From the NCBI GenBank assembly GCA_963170055.1, contig CAUJGJ010000444.1:8206618-8270617 (forward strand): a stretch of 64,000 nt of DNA. Reading direction: 5' to 3'. The notes beneath the pieces were generated by a model that saw only the letters and a list, made by a program, of their open reading frames with translations, searched no databases and had not been told where the DNA came from. Numbering within the stretch: the stretch's first letter is position 1; the number at the start of each line of letters is the position of its first letter. The position numbers were made by a program, and so were the translations under genes. The stretch comes from Halisarca cf. caerulea. Lineage: Eukaryota > Porifera > Demospongiae > Chondrillida > Halisarcidae. Below are positions 46,651 through 57,428 of this stretch, piece by piece.

Positions 46651-46969
46651 CCCCTTACAGACCAAGCGATACAAACTTCATGAGATAATTTTGAAATTTA
46701 TATCAAAAGATAGAGTATCACATGCTTAACAACATGCAGTAATTTGAACACAATACATAGTAGTATAATGTGTATAGGAAGGACTACAATATAGACTAAA
46801 AGCCTACGTGAAGACGGGGCCACGCAGTTATACAAACAATTTTATAAAGATATGCAAACTATGTAAACACAAAAATGGCTACCTAACATTTGATATAAAA
46901 CGTTCATCCATTTCTTGCCATATTCAAGCTTTGTGTGATAGGTTCTAAATCAGCCAACAGGGCAGAGTG

Positions 46970-47423
46970 GCACTGGTTTCTTATGAGAGCAATCTTTGCA
47001 GTAGAACGCAGTTCACCTTCTTTGCGGGCATAATCAGCATTGTAGATATGTCACAGTGCCTTGCCCTGTTTGCCAGGAAAGGATCTTTCACACATGTGAC
47101 TTGCAGGTGGACGTCATTGCTAGGTGCTCATTTCCTTGAGCTGTGGAAAGTCATGAGCTGTTCTGAAAGCTGGAGTATGAATTCTTTCAAGGTTAGTTTT
47201 CCATTTGTGCTGTTTGTTTCTTTGTAGAGATAATATAGGCATTGGCTGTGGCTGTGCCGACAAGGAAGTAAAAGTTGATAACACCATTTCTTCGATTTCC
47301 TACTGCAAGAGTAGGTCTTCCTTTTGGAATCAAACATGTACACTCCCCCCATGTATGCATTGTATTACTTGACACTTTGTGGATATTGAATGTGTCCCGT
47401 CTTTGTTTCGACACAACAGACAT
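46970..47423 (-). pseudogene. Decayed piggyBac transposase C-terminus
   Basis: Several frames on the minus strand give fragments of one piggyBac-like C-terminal region: MGGVYMFDSKRKTYSCSRKS, then KKW, an NAYI-like helix, KLTLKEFILQLSEQLM, and a degraded Cys/His tail (NRARHCDIS). At least two frameshifts. The 5' side is cut at 47423-47431, exactly where the MITE at 47432 begins. It differs in sequence from the piggyBac at 48279. Confidence 0.65.
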
Positions 47424-47872
47424 GTCATGTTCGCAGGTATAACATGTGCTTATTTCGTAGACAGAGGGGCGTTGTGTGGTTTACAAAGGAATTTGATAGA
47501 ATAATATCACGTTTTACTAATGTACATGCGTTAGTCACGTGAACGTTTATGAAGTCGGCTTGAAATAAAGGCCTTCTTATTCTCAACCCGAAGTGAATTG
47601 TATCAAATATCGCAATAGTCTGCACATATCGTGTTTTCAAAACTTGTGGGCTTCCACGGGAAAACCAGGGTTCGACCTAATTTTGTCAAAATTGAGATAA
47701 TGCAGATTTCGCATGATTTATGCAAAATGCATCAATGGGTCATATTAGATTTCCATTTCCAATTTATTTCATTCAGATTTGAAGCGAAAGCAAAATCTCA
47801 TTAATAATTCATAAGTTTATTTGCATATTCATAAACTAATTTGAATATGTAAATTAGAATATGAATATTTAA

Positions 47873-50494
47873 CACATTGACAACCGTACGCCGTATGCGC
47901 CCAAATTGCATCATCATTCTGGTCACCGTGCGCCGTATGCGCCCGTATCGCGTAGCCTACTTTCAAATGGATTTCCCCCCGTTACTTTCTATAGTAACCC
48001 TATGCTTGTATGACATCGTTGGATAGAGTAAAAATAGATCTTTCCGTTGATGCCTAACAAAGTATACGTTGCAATTTGATAATCGCGAGAAAAGTGCAAT
48101 TCAACCGAATGATCAGAAATTGCTAAATAAACAATGCGGTCAAAAGACTGAATCATCATGAAGAAACAATAAAAGACTACAAGTCATGCCATCCTAGCTA
48201 AAAATAGAAACAAATACAGCAAACAGAAAGTATAAAAAAGAAAAAGACAATAAATTATCCATCAAAGTTCTACCAAGAATGGAAAACTCCGGAATAGGAA
48301 TTGACGAACTTCTGAGCAACAGTGCTGAGCTCTTCGTACTTACCGGACTTCACCGCAGTGACCTGCATGGAGAAGACAGTGAATATAGTGATGATGAGAT
48401 GGACAAGTATTTAACAACACTGGGAGACCACACTGACAATGATGCAGATTTCGACACCACCCCTGCAATTTTCAATGAACCACCCAATCACTCCAGCACC
48501 CCAACTAGATGTCAGCCAGAATCAAACATCCAACCTGTAGATGTACCCAGCCCCATTGGTGATGAGCAACAGAAATGGAAGCTATTGCTACAAACAAAGA
48601 ATGGACAAGCAATATTACTCCATTGACAATCAGTCCCTTCATACCGGAACAACAACAACACACTCAACCCACTACCGTTTTGGAAGCATTTGAACAGATG
48701 TTCGATTCCTGTCTGTTTGAGAAAATGGCAACTGAAACCAACCTCTATGCTACCCAAAAACAAGCAAACAAGCCTGAACCAACATGGACTCCTACTACCG
48801 CCATTGAGATAAGAGCATTTATTGGAATACACATCATAATGGGACTTCTGAACTACCCTCAATACCATTTGTACTGGAGTGAGGATGCTTTTTTCACAAA
48901 CATGGGAATCAAAGGCACTTTACCAAGAAAACGTTTTGAACTGTTAGAGCGCTACTTCCATTTAAATGATACGTCTTCGATGCCCAAACAAGGTGACCCT
49001 AACTTTGATCCCCTATATAGAGTTCGACCTGCCATTAACAGCACTCGCCACACTTTTCAGCAGGTGTACACACTGGGCCGTGAAATCAGTGTCGATGAAG
49101 GAATGATCGCATATCGAGGTAGAATTTCGTACCTTCAATACATACCAAAGAAACCAACCAAGTTTGGTATCAAGGTGTGGATGCTGGCAGAATCAAAAAG
49201 TGGATACGTACCAAACTACATCATCTACACAGGTAAACTGAGTGAGGAAAACTGTGATCCAACATTAGAGGGCCAAAACCAGGGTTATAAAGTGGTGATG
49301 GCACTAGTCAAACCATACCTAAACAAAGGTCATCATGTCTACTTTGATAACCTATTCACATCATTGAAACTCTTGGAGGACCTACATCAGCAGAAGACAT
49401 ACGCAACTGGGACAGTACGGCAGAACAGAAAGGGCTACCCAAACGATCTGAAGACCGCAAAATTGAAAACTGGGGATTTCATTGAGTGACAGAAGGGGAC
49501 TGTCATTGCCACAAAATGGCATGACAAAAAAGAAGTCACACTGATGACAACGATAACAGACGGGAACACAGACCCACTCACCATTAACAGACGTTCCAAA
49601 ATTCCTGATAAACGTGAAGTCCAGATGCCGCAGGTGGTGCACAGCTACAACAAGAACATGTGCGGTGTCGACCTTTCTGATCAGCTGAGACAGTACTATT
49701 CATGTGGACGACGTAGCAAAAAGTACTGGAAGTACATGTTCTGGTATATAGTGGACATTGCTATCAACAATGCCTACATTGCTTGTAAAGGGCAGCTGGA
49801 TGATACAGGCAAGCAGTTTACTTTCGCGTGGCTTTGAGCAAGCAGTTGATAGATGGGTTCTCTGCCAGAATACGCACAGCACAGAAGAGAACAGCAAACG
49901 ACGATAGTCTTGTGGCAAAGAAGAAAGCTGTCAAGGCGCATAAAGGCGTTCTTCTCCTCAAGCCAGGCAGCCAACTCAGACACGAGAGTGCTACATTTGA
50001 AACCAGGAAAAGGGCTTGTGCTTGGTGCAAAAAGATTGGTAGCCGAACGCCAAAAGGCCGAATTCGGGAAACAACACATGGATGTATCACCTGCAACGAG
50101 AATCTTCATCCTGGCGTCTGTTTCCAGAGGTACCATGACAACTATGTGTTCGCCGAGGCAGAAGTGACTGAAGACTGCCATTCGACAGAAATTTAGGAAC
50201 GTTTTCGTTCACCTGTTATTCACATAAGTAGATTTTGATTCTTACTGTAACTTTGTAGCTATCCTGTCTTGCGAATTTTCCTTTACCCCCGTATTTGCCG
50301 TGATTCCTGTAATCTGTATCATTTGAAGTCACGAAAAACAAAAGTTGCAATATAGTATGTCAACGTTCCACTGAGATAGAAGAGCAAAAAAGAACCTTTG
50401 TGAAAATTACACGTGGCGCGCTCTCGTGACCTTGGCTTACGGTTTTACAACGAGGTACAAATTTTCACTTCCGGTTCTTACGTTTGTCAATGTG
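47873..50494 (+). mobile_element. piggyBac element (2622 bp), nested
   Basis: TTAA lies on both sides (47869-47872 and 50495-50498). The ends CACATTGACAACCG and, reversed, CACATTGACAAACG match. Subterminal CGCCGTATGCGCCC motifs are shared with the two ~1-kb elements at 36857 and 61858. It is inserted in the non-coding 3' part of the DUF7869-type element. Confidence 0.9.
48279..50196 (+). pseudogene. piggyBac transposase, broken
   Basis: Starts at ATG 48279 with an acidic N-terminus. The frame shifts near 48580, is interrupted by TGA at 49487-49489 and shifts again near 49830, ending at 50196. The DDE_Tnp_1_7 core shows its three catalytic Asp motifs: REISVDEGMIAYRG, HHVYFDNLFTS and CGVDLSDQLRQYY. 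The C-terminus is a Cys/His-rich zinc-binding domain (CAWCKKIG, CITCNENLHPGVCF). Two frameshifts and one nonsense codon make this copy unlikely to be active. The catalytic residues are all still present, so inactivation is recent. Related enzymes could have mobilised the short copies. Confidence 0.9.
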
Positions 50495-50643
50495 TTAAAT
50501 TAGGTTTTACATGATGGATGAAGTACACATAAATATGGAATATGTATGGTAACTGTTATAAATAAGTGAATAAACATTCTGACAATAATATATAATGGAA
50601 TGTGTATTACAGGAACATGCATATGTTTTACAAATGTACATCA

Positions 50644-52809
50644 TTACTGTAGGTTAGGACAAGTACGTTTTGTATGTCCTGGCTGTTTGCACACAGAGCA
50701 GGAACGCTTTGCAGTTAGCTCTGATTCTGACGTACTGGTATTCCCACTGAGATAAGTGAGCTCTGACGATGGCTTGTTCTGGGTAGGTCTGGGGCAAGTT
50801 AAATCCTTAGCTAAATTGGAAGCACAAAAGGGTCTAATCTTCTCGTACAGATACCACTGACGAGCGATATCAATCTTACTGGGAAGCAGCTGTGGTGGAA
50901 GATCAGTTAGTTGTGGTTGGGTCTTCAATAAATGTACTGCTACATCCGGTTCCTTTGAATGTGTACGTACAAACAATGTTCCAGGGTGGTCTTGATCTGC
51001 ATGAAATACATGGTAACTTGTAATGCTGGGAAGATTCTTGAAGAAAGGCTCCAAAAATTTCTTCCAGTCATAATAACACACATGATATGCACCACTAGGT
51101 CCCTTTACAAGTTGTGGAATGTTGGCTCCAATAGATGACGAGTTACGTACAACACGCTCAAGGCAACCCATTGTCTCCACATATGTGCGTCGATACATCT
51201 TCTTCAACAGACCAAAATGCCTATCTGGTGCAAATTTTGTGTGCCCCGCCAACATAAACGACAGAGTGATGGACTTGTGCTGCCCCATTAGGGTACGGTA
51301 AAGGAGGTACTGAATCAAGACATTATTTTTGTTCTGGCCTACACAATTATCTGCATGAAGGTAGAGATTATCCTCTTGTAGGCCGTGGTTGTCCAGATAG
51401 TGATTCAGTAAACTATCAGTAGCATTGGCACCCTTACCAATTGTCTCACCTTCATCAAGAAGATAGTTTACCTGCTTCTCTGTTGGCTCACATACAACTC
51501 CAAAGATCTGACATTTCCGAGCAGAAAGAAAGTAAGCGGGACCTGGCTGCTGGGGGTTATTGGGGAAGTGGACTTGTTGAGCATAGTCAAAACTGTAGTG
51601 CATTGTCGATGGTTGCTGTCCAGGTGTATAAGCATCTTTGGCTGTCTGAATCTGCTGGTTGTAATTCAGCCTTTCATTTCTTGCTAAAGTAAGATGTTCT
51701 TCTGCAGCTTTCAATCTTTCAGACTTTTCCTCGATAGTGAGGTGCCCAGAACGTGATACTCTTGTGATGTTCTGCTGGCATTCAAAACACAAATCTGTAG
51801 CTGGCTTCATTGTACCAATGTAAGGCAATGACTCCTTCCATACCGAATAGAATTTACTCCTACCAACTGCAGAGAAATTTGCATCAGGACAAGCCTCCTT
51901 GTATTTCCGGTAAACATCCACCTTAGACATATCAGACGGCAACAGAAGAACCTTCTGCTCGTGATTAGGCAACCTACCAGGCAAGGGGAGTCCGTGTGTG
52001 TTGGCTATGTTCTTAATGAACTCAGTGAGGAATTTCACATGTTCACGAGATGATGCATTATGGGGTAAATGCTTCGTGTTGCCATGACTTCGCTCTGTAA
52101 CACCATTTCTTGTGACCCAAGTTGACAGGCTCTCCAGGCGAAACTTCCCAACTGTGTGCACAAAGCAAAACATTTTTTGACAGATTGGCATACCATGCAC
52201 AAAATACTTGGTAGTCGGTCGGAACTCTGAATGTCCTGCAAAGGTGGATGGCTTGTCATCAACATGAGTCCTAAGTGCATTCAACTGAGCCATGATCACT
52301 AAGTCCAGCTCTTTAGCACTCATTTGGTGGCAATTGTTCCGCATTTGCATTATAGTTGTGCGTGAAATAACCATAGAACAAGAACTCTTGAGGTTTCCCA
52401 GCTGACATCCACACGTTTTTGACAGAAAATCGTCAATGACAGAATCCTCAAAGCTGTGTTCGACTTCCACAACTGAAGTATCTGCTGAAAACTCTTCTTC
52501 TGGTAGCGTACTGTGACTTCTGGGTTCTTGCATCACTGTATTAGGTTGTGTACTTACACTGTGGCTATTCTCAAGCGAAAAATCAAGGCCCTCAGCGTTC
52601 GTCAGGTCTTCGTGAGTATCGTTATCGATGCGTCTTTTTTCTGCAACACTCGTAGAAACGGTGATAGAAAATGACTCATCGCTTTCATTGAGATCGATAC
52701 ATGCTTCGTCGTCCAATCTGGGACCTTCATAATCATGATCTGCCTCTTCAAACTCCTTCTCTAATATAGCTAGCGTCTCTTCGATCGAGCGTCTGTTGCA
52801 GTAAGACAT
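50644..52809 (-). CDS. 721-aa DUF7869-type protein, probable transposase
   Basis: A single intact frame from ATG 52809. The N-terminus (1-130) is acidic and low-complexity. Cys/His pairs around 133-160 and CFECQQN (341-347) suggest metal binding. A helical segment lies at 357-390. The core has SFDYAQQ (D408), LYLHADNCVGQNKNN (D487) and GHTKFAPDRHFG (D529). The C-terminus is a CCHC zinc knuckle, CSVCKQPGHTKRTC (C-X2-C-X4-H-X4-C). Proteins with the HADNCVGQNKN signature are known as the uncharacterised DUF7869 family, frequent in cnidarians, sponges and fungi. The two Asp motifs on predicted strands look like an RNase H-fold DDE core, with D529 as a possible third acid. The gene lies between matching terminal repeats, so I infer it is the transposase of its element. 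Confidence 0.8.
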   Translation of the reverse strand: MSYCNRRSIEETLAILEKEFEEADHDYEGPRLDDEACIDLNESDESFSITVSTSVAEKRRIDNDTHEDLTNAEGLDFSLENSHSVSTQPNTVMQEPRSHSTLPEEEFSADTSVVEVEHSFEDSVIDDFLSKTCGCQLGNLKSSCSMVISRTTIMQMRNNCHQMSAKELDLVIMAQLNALRTHVDDKPSTFAGHSEFRPTTKYFVHGMPICQKMFCFVHTVGKFRLESLSTWVTRNGVTERSHGNTKHLPHNASSREHVKFLTEFIKNIANTHGLPLPGRLPNHEQKVLLLPSDMSKVDVYRKYKEACPDANFSAVGRSKFYSVWKESLPYIGTMKPATDLCFECQQNITRVSRSGHLTIEEKSERLKAAEEHLTLARNERLNYNQQIQTAKDAYTPGQQPSTMHYSFDYAQQVHFPNNPQQPGPAYFLSARKCQIFGVVCEPTEKQVNYLLDEGETIGKGANATDSLLNHYLDNHGLQEDNLYLHADNCVGQNKNNVLIQYLLYRTLMGQHKSITLSFMLAGHTKFAPDRHFGLLKKMYRRTYVETMGCLERVVRNSSSIGANIPQLVKGPSGAYHVCYYDWKKFLEPFFKNLPSITSYHVFHADQDHPGTLFVRTHSKEPDVAVHLLKTQPQLTDLPPQLLPSKIDIARQWYLYEKIRPFCASNLAKDLTCPRPTQNKPSSELTYLSGNTSTSESELTAKRSCSVCKQPGHTKRTCPNLQ

Positions 52810-53520
52810 TATCGGTCGTAACTTTCGATAGGAAAATGGGATTAACTCGCTTCAAACAGGAAAAGACAGCATAATGAGTACAGAAGGCCGTAAACTAGTC
52901 GTATTCTATCCGCTGTGGTTACTCGCTGACATAATCGCAGGAAACCACAACTTATTACCTCATTTTATTAACATGCGCATCCTGTAAAGTTCCGGAAATA
53001 GCTCGAACCCTGGTTTTCGCGTGGACGCCCACACTTTCTAATAGTTATTCATTCGTGCTAGAAGAAATATCGATTTCACAGATCGTTACCATTTGTTGGT
53101 GACGTTATCATATCACGTGACCGCCTTGTGACAAATGGCGAGAGAGCGACTTTTGCAACAAGTGAATTTCTTTCGAAAACGCGGTCATCTAAACGGTTGT
53201 GTAGAGGAGCCATGTCACAGGAGTTTGATCACGATAGGTACAACTAAATTGAGAAACAACATGAATGAAGATACTCATGAAGAGGATTTTGACAATCACA
53301 ATCTTCTGGAATAAATCAGGTAGTTTTCCGTTCTGGTTTGAAGTTAGGACAGAAAAACTATTCTTTGTATTGTCCATGAAATAGACATTAGGCGTTTTTC
53401 TGTTCAGAAATCATATTCTTTGTGTAGAATGTAATGTATACAAAGCTTTTTATGCACTAGACATCGTTTCTAACCTCAAAACAATAACTGTACCGTATAT
53501 ATGCGTGTATTACAAGACTC

Positions 53521-54285
53521 CGCAGGTATGTTATGGCACTTTTTGCCATAAAACAAAATGGCTGCCACTTTCGAATGGCTTGTATAAAATGCCTTGTTTT
53601 CTCCTCCTGAAGGTGGAAAGACTCAAGAAAGCATCTAGATAGTATTTCAAACATTCGTAGTTTGTGCATAAGTAATTTAAAGAGCCAAAAACATATCGTA
53701 CATGTTGTACATGGTCGATTTTTAACCATACCAAAATAAGGAAAAAACGCAAAAGGCGCGGGTCTAGACATCTGAATTTAAACGCGCAAGTCAATTCAGA
53801 AGACAGAACATGTCCAAATCTTACTTTTCTGATTTGGGGAAAATGCTGCTCCATTCCACGGCTGTTATGTCCACGGATTTCTGATCAAAAACAACGGCTA
53901 TTGCAACAAGTGGCTGCGCATAAACTGAAGGAATGGACCGACAATCTTCCCCAAATCAGAATTTGATGTTCAGTCCTTCAGCGATATTCTGACAAAGTTT
54001 TAAGTATCTACGTAGAGATCTAGACCCGCGCCTTTTTCGCCATAAAATCCTTGTGGACTGGAGTGCTTCTTTAGGCCTTTGTCACACGATATCACATGTC
54101 CACAGAGGCAAACTCTCCAAATACTCGCGTGTTTCAGCCTATAATGACGTATAATAGTCGTGTTTAAGCTGTGGTCACATGGCCAAACCGTGATAAACTG
54201 TCTGAGGCGCAATAGTCTAATCGCATACCTTGTCAAACCACAAAACGCCCCCTTTTAGCCTCAATTCTGCCATAACATACCTGCG
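53521..54285. mobile_element. MITE D (765 bp), TC-flanked
   Basis: The ends CGCAGGTATGTTATGGCA and, reversed from 54285, CGCAGGTATGTTATGGCA are identical for 18 bases. TC flanks both (53519-53520 and 54286-54287). The internal 17-bp arms at 53752-53768 and 54019-54035 are exactly complementary but carry GGCGCGGGTCTAGA instead of the TTTCACC motif. Confidence 0.75.
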
Positions 54286-54605
54286 TCAGCTTATAGAAGT
54301 GTTACTTCACCAGCAAGATAGAAAACCAACTGAAGAAGAGCAAGCAATGGCAGATAAAGTCTGACTAATATGATATGACAACATATAAAGCATATAAGAA
54401 CATTTTACAAGCAAAAATGTTGGCTATTTTGAGCTTGAAGTTTGCGCCAGATATCGTTTAGGGTCTAGATTTTCACCGGAAACGCATACGTTTAAGGGAT
54501 AAGCCTCATAGTTGTAGTGGTACAATGGAGCCAACAACTTCATCACCACACCAGCCACAAGTCCATCTTCATTGCTACCGTCTCCTGTTCCTTAGTACAC
54601 ATCTA

Positions 54606-54930
54606 TGCAGGTGTGACACGTGCACATGTGAGGTGTAAACAAAATGGCGCCCTAAAGTCGGCTGAAATCACCACCCTTTTTGTTCTGTTGTATTACGTTA
54701 CGAGTTCTGAGAAGGATTTCAGACGTCATTACAACCATTAAAATTACATTTCTTGGTATAATGTTTTCTTTTGTCTTTGTAAAGCTAGAAAAAACAATAG
54801 TTGATTCGGACCTATAAAAAAACTTTAGTGGAAAAGGCGGTCATGTAAATGCTTGTTTAAGGGAGTCATACAGAGTCAGAAGACTTCTAACGAGAATATT
54901 TAAATTTTCACTGTTGGAGAATTTACCGTA
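54606..54930. mobile_element. MITE A-family fragment, left end only
   Basis: TA then TGCAGGTGTGACACGTGCAC, followed by the AAAATGGCGCCCTAAAGTCGG block as in MITE A. It reaches a TAAATTTTCACTGTTGGAGA arm near 54900 and then loses homology. Confidence 0.6.
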
Positions 54931-55007
54931 TATAGAGGGGTGTCTGCCATTCAAGGGGCTGGGTTAGAGGGGTTCCAATGTATACACTGCCTACACATCA
55001 TGTGAAC

Positions 55008-55195
55008 AAGCGATTCGAGTTTAAAAAACTCGTGGGCCGCCAACGGCCCTGGAAACTCGAATCGCTTGGAAATCGTCTTCGAAGAACTCTTCTGGTCGAA
55101 AAGACTCTTCGCTGATAAAATCAGAAGCGAACGAATAAATTTTACCGAAATATAGCCGAAAGATTACGCACCGACTTTGCGTCCGCCATGTTGTT

Positions 55196-55240
<45 letters not shown>

Positions 55241-55313
55241 AGACATCGTTCCGGACGTTCCGGACACTTCCGGTGAAAGTAAAAACAATATAGGGCCGCC
55301 TTCCGGCGGCCCA
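55008..55313. mobile_element. Hairpin-ended repeat R4, copy 2
   Basis: The left fold-back has perfect 15-bp arms (55008-55022 with 55053-55067). The right end is a hairpin (55293-55300 with 55305-55312, GGGCCGCC). An (AT)n run lies at 55200-55240. The copy at 33701 has the same order. Non-coding. Confidence 0.8.
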
Positions 55314-55669
55314 AAAATGGCAGTGATGATGTCTGCTTGAAAAGTTACGTATTCAAAATTGTATTTGAGAATCAAAATTTTAAAAGATATACTAATGCAT
55401 ACTGTCTTCGATAGCATTTCTTTCATTTTTGTTGCTAAAGAGCCCACTTGTGCTGTTCTGAAGCGCCAGAGTCATCGAAGACGAAAGCGCTCCAATGCAC
55501 AAATGTGGATACTGTCTTCGTGAATTTTTGTGAATTTACACAGGTACTTTGCCACAACAGCGCTATGCTAAGGCTTCCTGCATTCTTAAAAGCCCATTTT
55601 ATAGGCGTAGGGCACTATGTTCAGTTCTGGGACAGTTCTTTGGTACAGGGCAAAGGGGACACTTGGAAA

Positions 55670-56200
55670 ATGCAGCATTTGTTGCTTATGCTAACTGTAC
55701 TGAAAGTGGTTCAGTTTATCCCACTGAGTATTGCAGTTTAATTGAAAGATTCAACACCAGGACGCTCTTTGATTTGGGATCGTGAGGTTCAACGTCTACA
55801 CAAGACAAGCAAACGGTCTTCTGTTGGTGCCCACGCTGTACAATTCCAGAGTAGTGTAGCCTGTACTAGACCAAACATAAGAGAATTTGATACTCTAAGA
55901 CGTCCTGATTCTAGTGTTTTGGCAGATGTTGAGGATCAAGGAAAGTTTGGTAGTTGCTGGGCTTTTACGATCACTCATGCTTTTACTGATCTCCGAAGCA
56001 TTAGTGCAAGTACTAAACAAACACTGCTGTCATCAGAATATACAGCAAGATGTGTATGGGTCATAAATGATAATGGCTGTAGTGGAGGAGATCCAGCTTA
56101 TACTGCTGAATACTTTGAGAAGACAGGAGTTGTGTCCAGTCAGTGCGTGCCATACACTTTACAAACATACTTGGTCAACGTTAGAAAAGGGTCAAGGTAA
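55670..56200 (+). pseudogene. Truncated duplicate of the papain-family protease
   Basis: Homology to the 43895 gene starts within a few bases of the ATG and ends at about 56180. The signal peptide is nearly identical. A TAA at 55739-55741 replaces the Gln codon of AVQLKDS. The frame then continues through EDQGKFGSCWAFT, where the disulfide Cys before the catalytic Cys is Phe, to a stop at 56198. The His and Asn of the catalytic triad are absent. It is a dead partial copy and lacks the TATA box of the intact gene. Confidence 0.85.
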
Positions 56201-57428
56201 CCCCAAAAAAGCATGTATTTGCTCTTGGCCCTTCATACAGCCAAAATTCAGGATATACATAGTGAGTGCACACTTCATTAACCCCTTGTTCGTATATGGG
56301 TTAAAACTCGAATACGTTACCTTGTGTGAGCCAATATATTAGCTCGCTTCGACTTGGGTTAGAACTTGGTTTGAAATCATTTATAGGAGGACAATATTGG
56401 TATCAAAGGCTTTGTATGATCACCAAGTACTTAGATTCATTCTAAATTCGCTTAAGAAGTAAAGAAGTTAGCATCTTATGAAGTTCGTTCCTACAGTTAT
56501 ACATTTTTGACTCGGAGACGTTGTATGTGCCCAGAATATCCCAAAACGACCTCATTTTAGAACTTGCCGAAGAACTGCTTTTAAACACATCTCTAGGAAG
56601 TGACATGGTTGCATGCTGTTTAATGGCAGATGTCTGTTCTTCCTGATGCAGTGATCGGTACTCCCTCGAGAGGACAAAACCCCGCTGCTTTGCATCGTAT
56701 GTGGCTTAAACAACATAAGAAAATGTATTACATGTTTGTGCCAACTGCAATCCTCATTGGCCTGTTCCCCTCTGTGATGCACCTTGTTTCGGTATTTATC
56801 ACAAACAAAAGTAATTTTGCAACTGTTGGATGCCATTTAATTATTGTATAACTACGCACATTCTTGTAATCCTTTGTTTTTTTCACTTTTGTATGGCTTG
56901 TAACTTCTTTTATATACGATGTATATAAATTATTATAGATAGAAGATATAGATAACTATGGATAAAAGATCATTGCTATGTATTACACCTACTGATAAAA
57001 ATTCATATAAATCAGACGAAATATCAAAACTCGTACGCACGTGGTTAAGCCAATATAGTGGCTGGGCACGGTAAGGGGTTATAGCACCTCCCATGGTGGA
57101 ATTCAGAAACATTGACTTACAAAATCCAATTAAGCTAATGAATAAGACAATGACAAGTGCATTTTAATCCGCACAAGCACGTTTTGTTTAATCACACCCA
57201 CAATCTAAGTACACCACAGTTGGCTAATAACACTGTATGAGCTAGGGCGAAGAGTGAAGTTTCATTGGCAAGGAATGGGATTGAAAACCATACATAAGTC
57301 AAGTTGTGAATTGCAGCAAAGAGTGGTCACCTTGTGTAATGTTTACTAACAACAACTACCAACATAGTGTGTACTTGCTACCTTTCTACTAATGCTTATC
57401 AAAGTGGAGCTGTTGCAATTTTGCAGTT
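56201..57428. other. Sequence with no supported gene
   Basis: Open stretches such as 56630-56851 have no recognisable domain. No terminal repeats were found. It separates two pseudogenes. Confidence 0.4.

Larger units (their letters stand above)
47646..53032 (-). mobile_element. DUF7869-type DNA transposon with terminal inverted repeats and 4-bp target duplication
   Basis: The left end GTGGGCTTCCACGGGAAAAC and the right end reversed (GTGGGCGTCCACGCGAAAAC) continue as CAGGGTTCGA in both: 28 of the first 30 bases match. ACTT flanks both sides (47642-47645 and 53033-53036). Excising the element and one ACTT gives a site of the same length as MITE A at 2092-2108. It carries one gene, the 721-aa protein at 50644-52809. 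Without the piggyBac inserted in it, the element is about 2.76 kb. Confidence 0.85.
47432..53250. mobile_element. MITE C (A/B family), split by a larger transposon
   Basis: The left end CGCAGGTATAACATGTGC begins at 47432 and follows MITE B up to 47645. It resumes at 53037 (CTAATAGTTATTCATTCGTG) and runs to about 53250, where homology ends. Joining the two halves reproduces the order seen in MITE A around 2092-2108. Confidence 0.75.
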
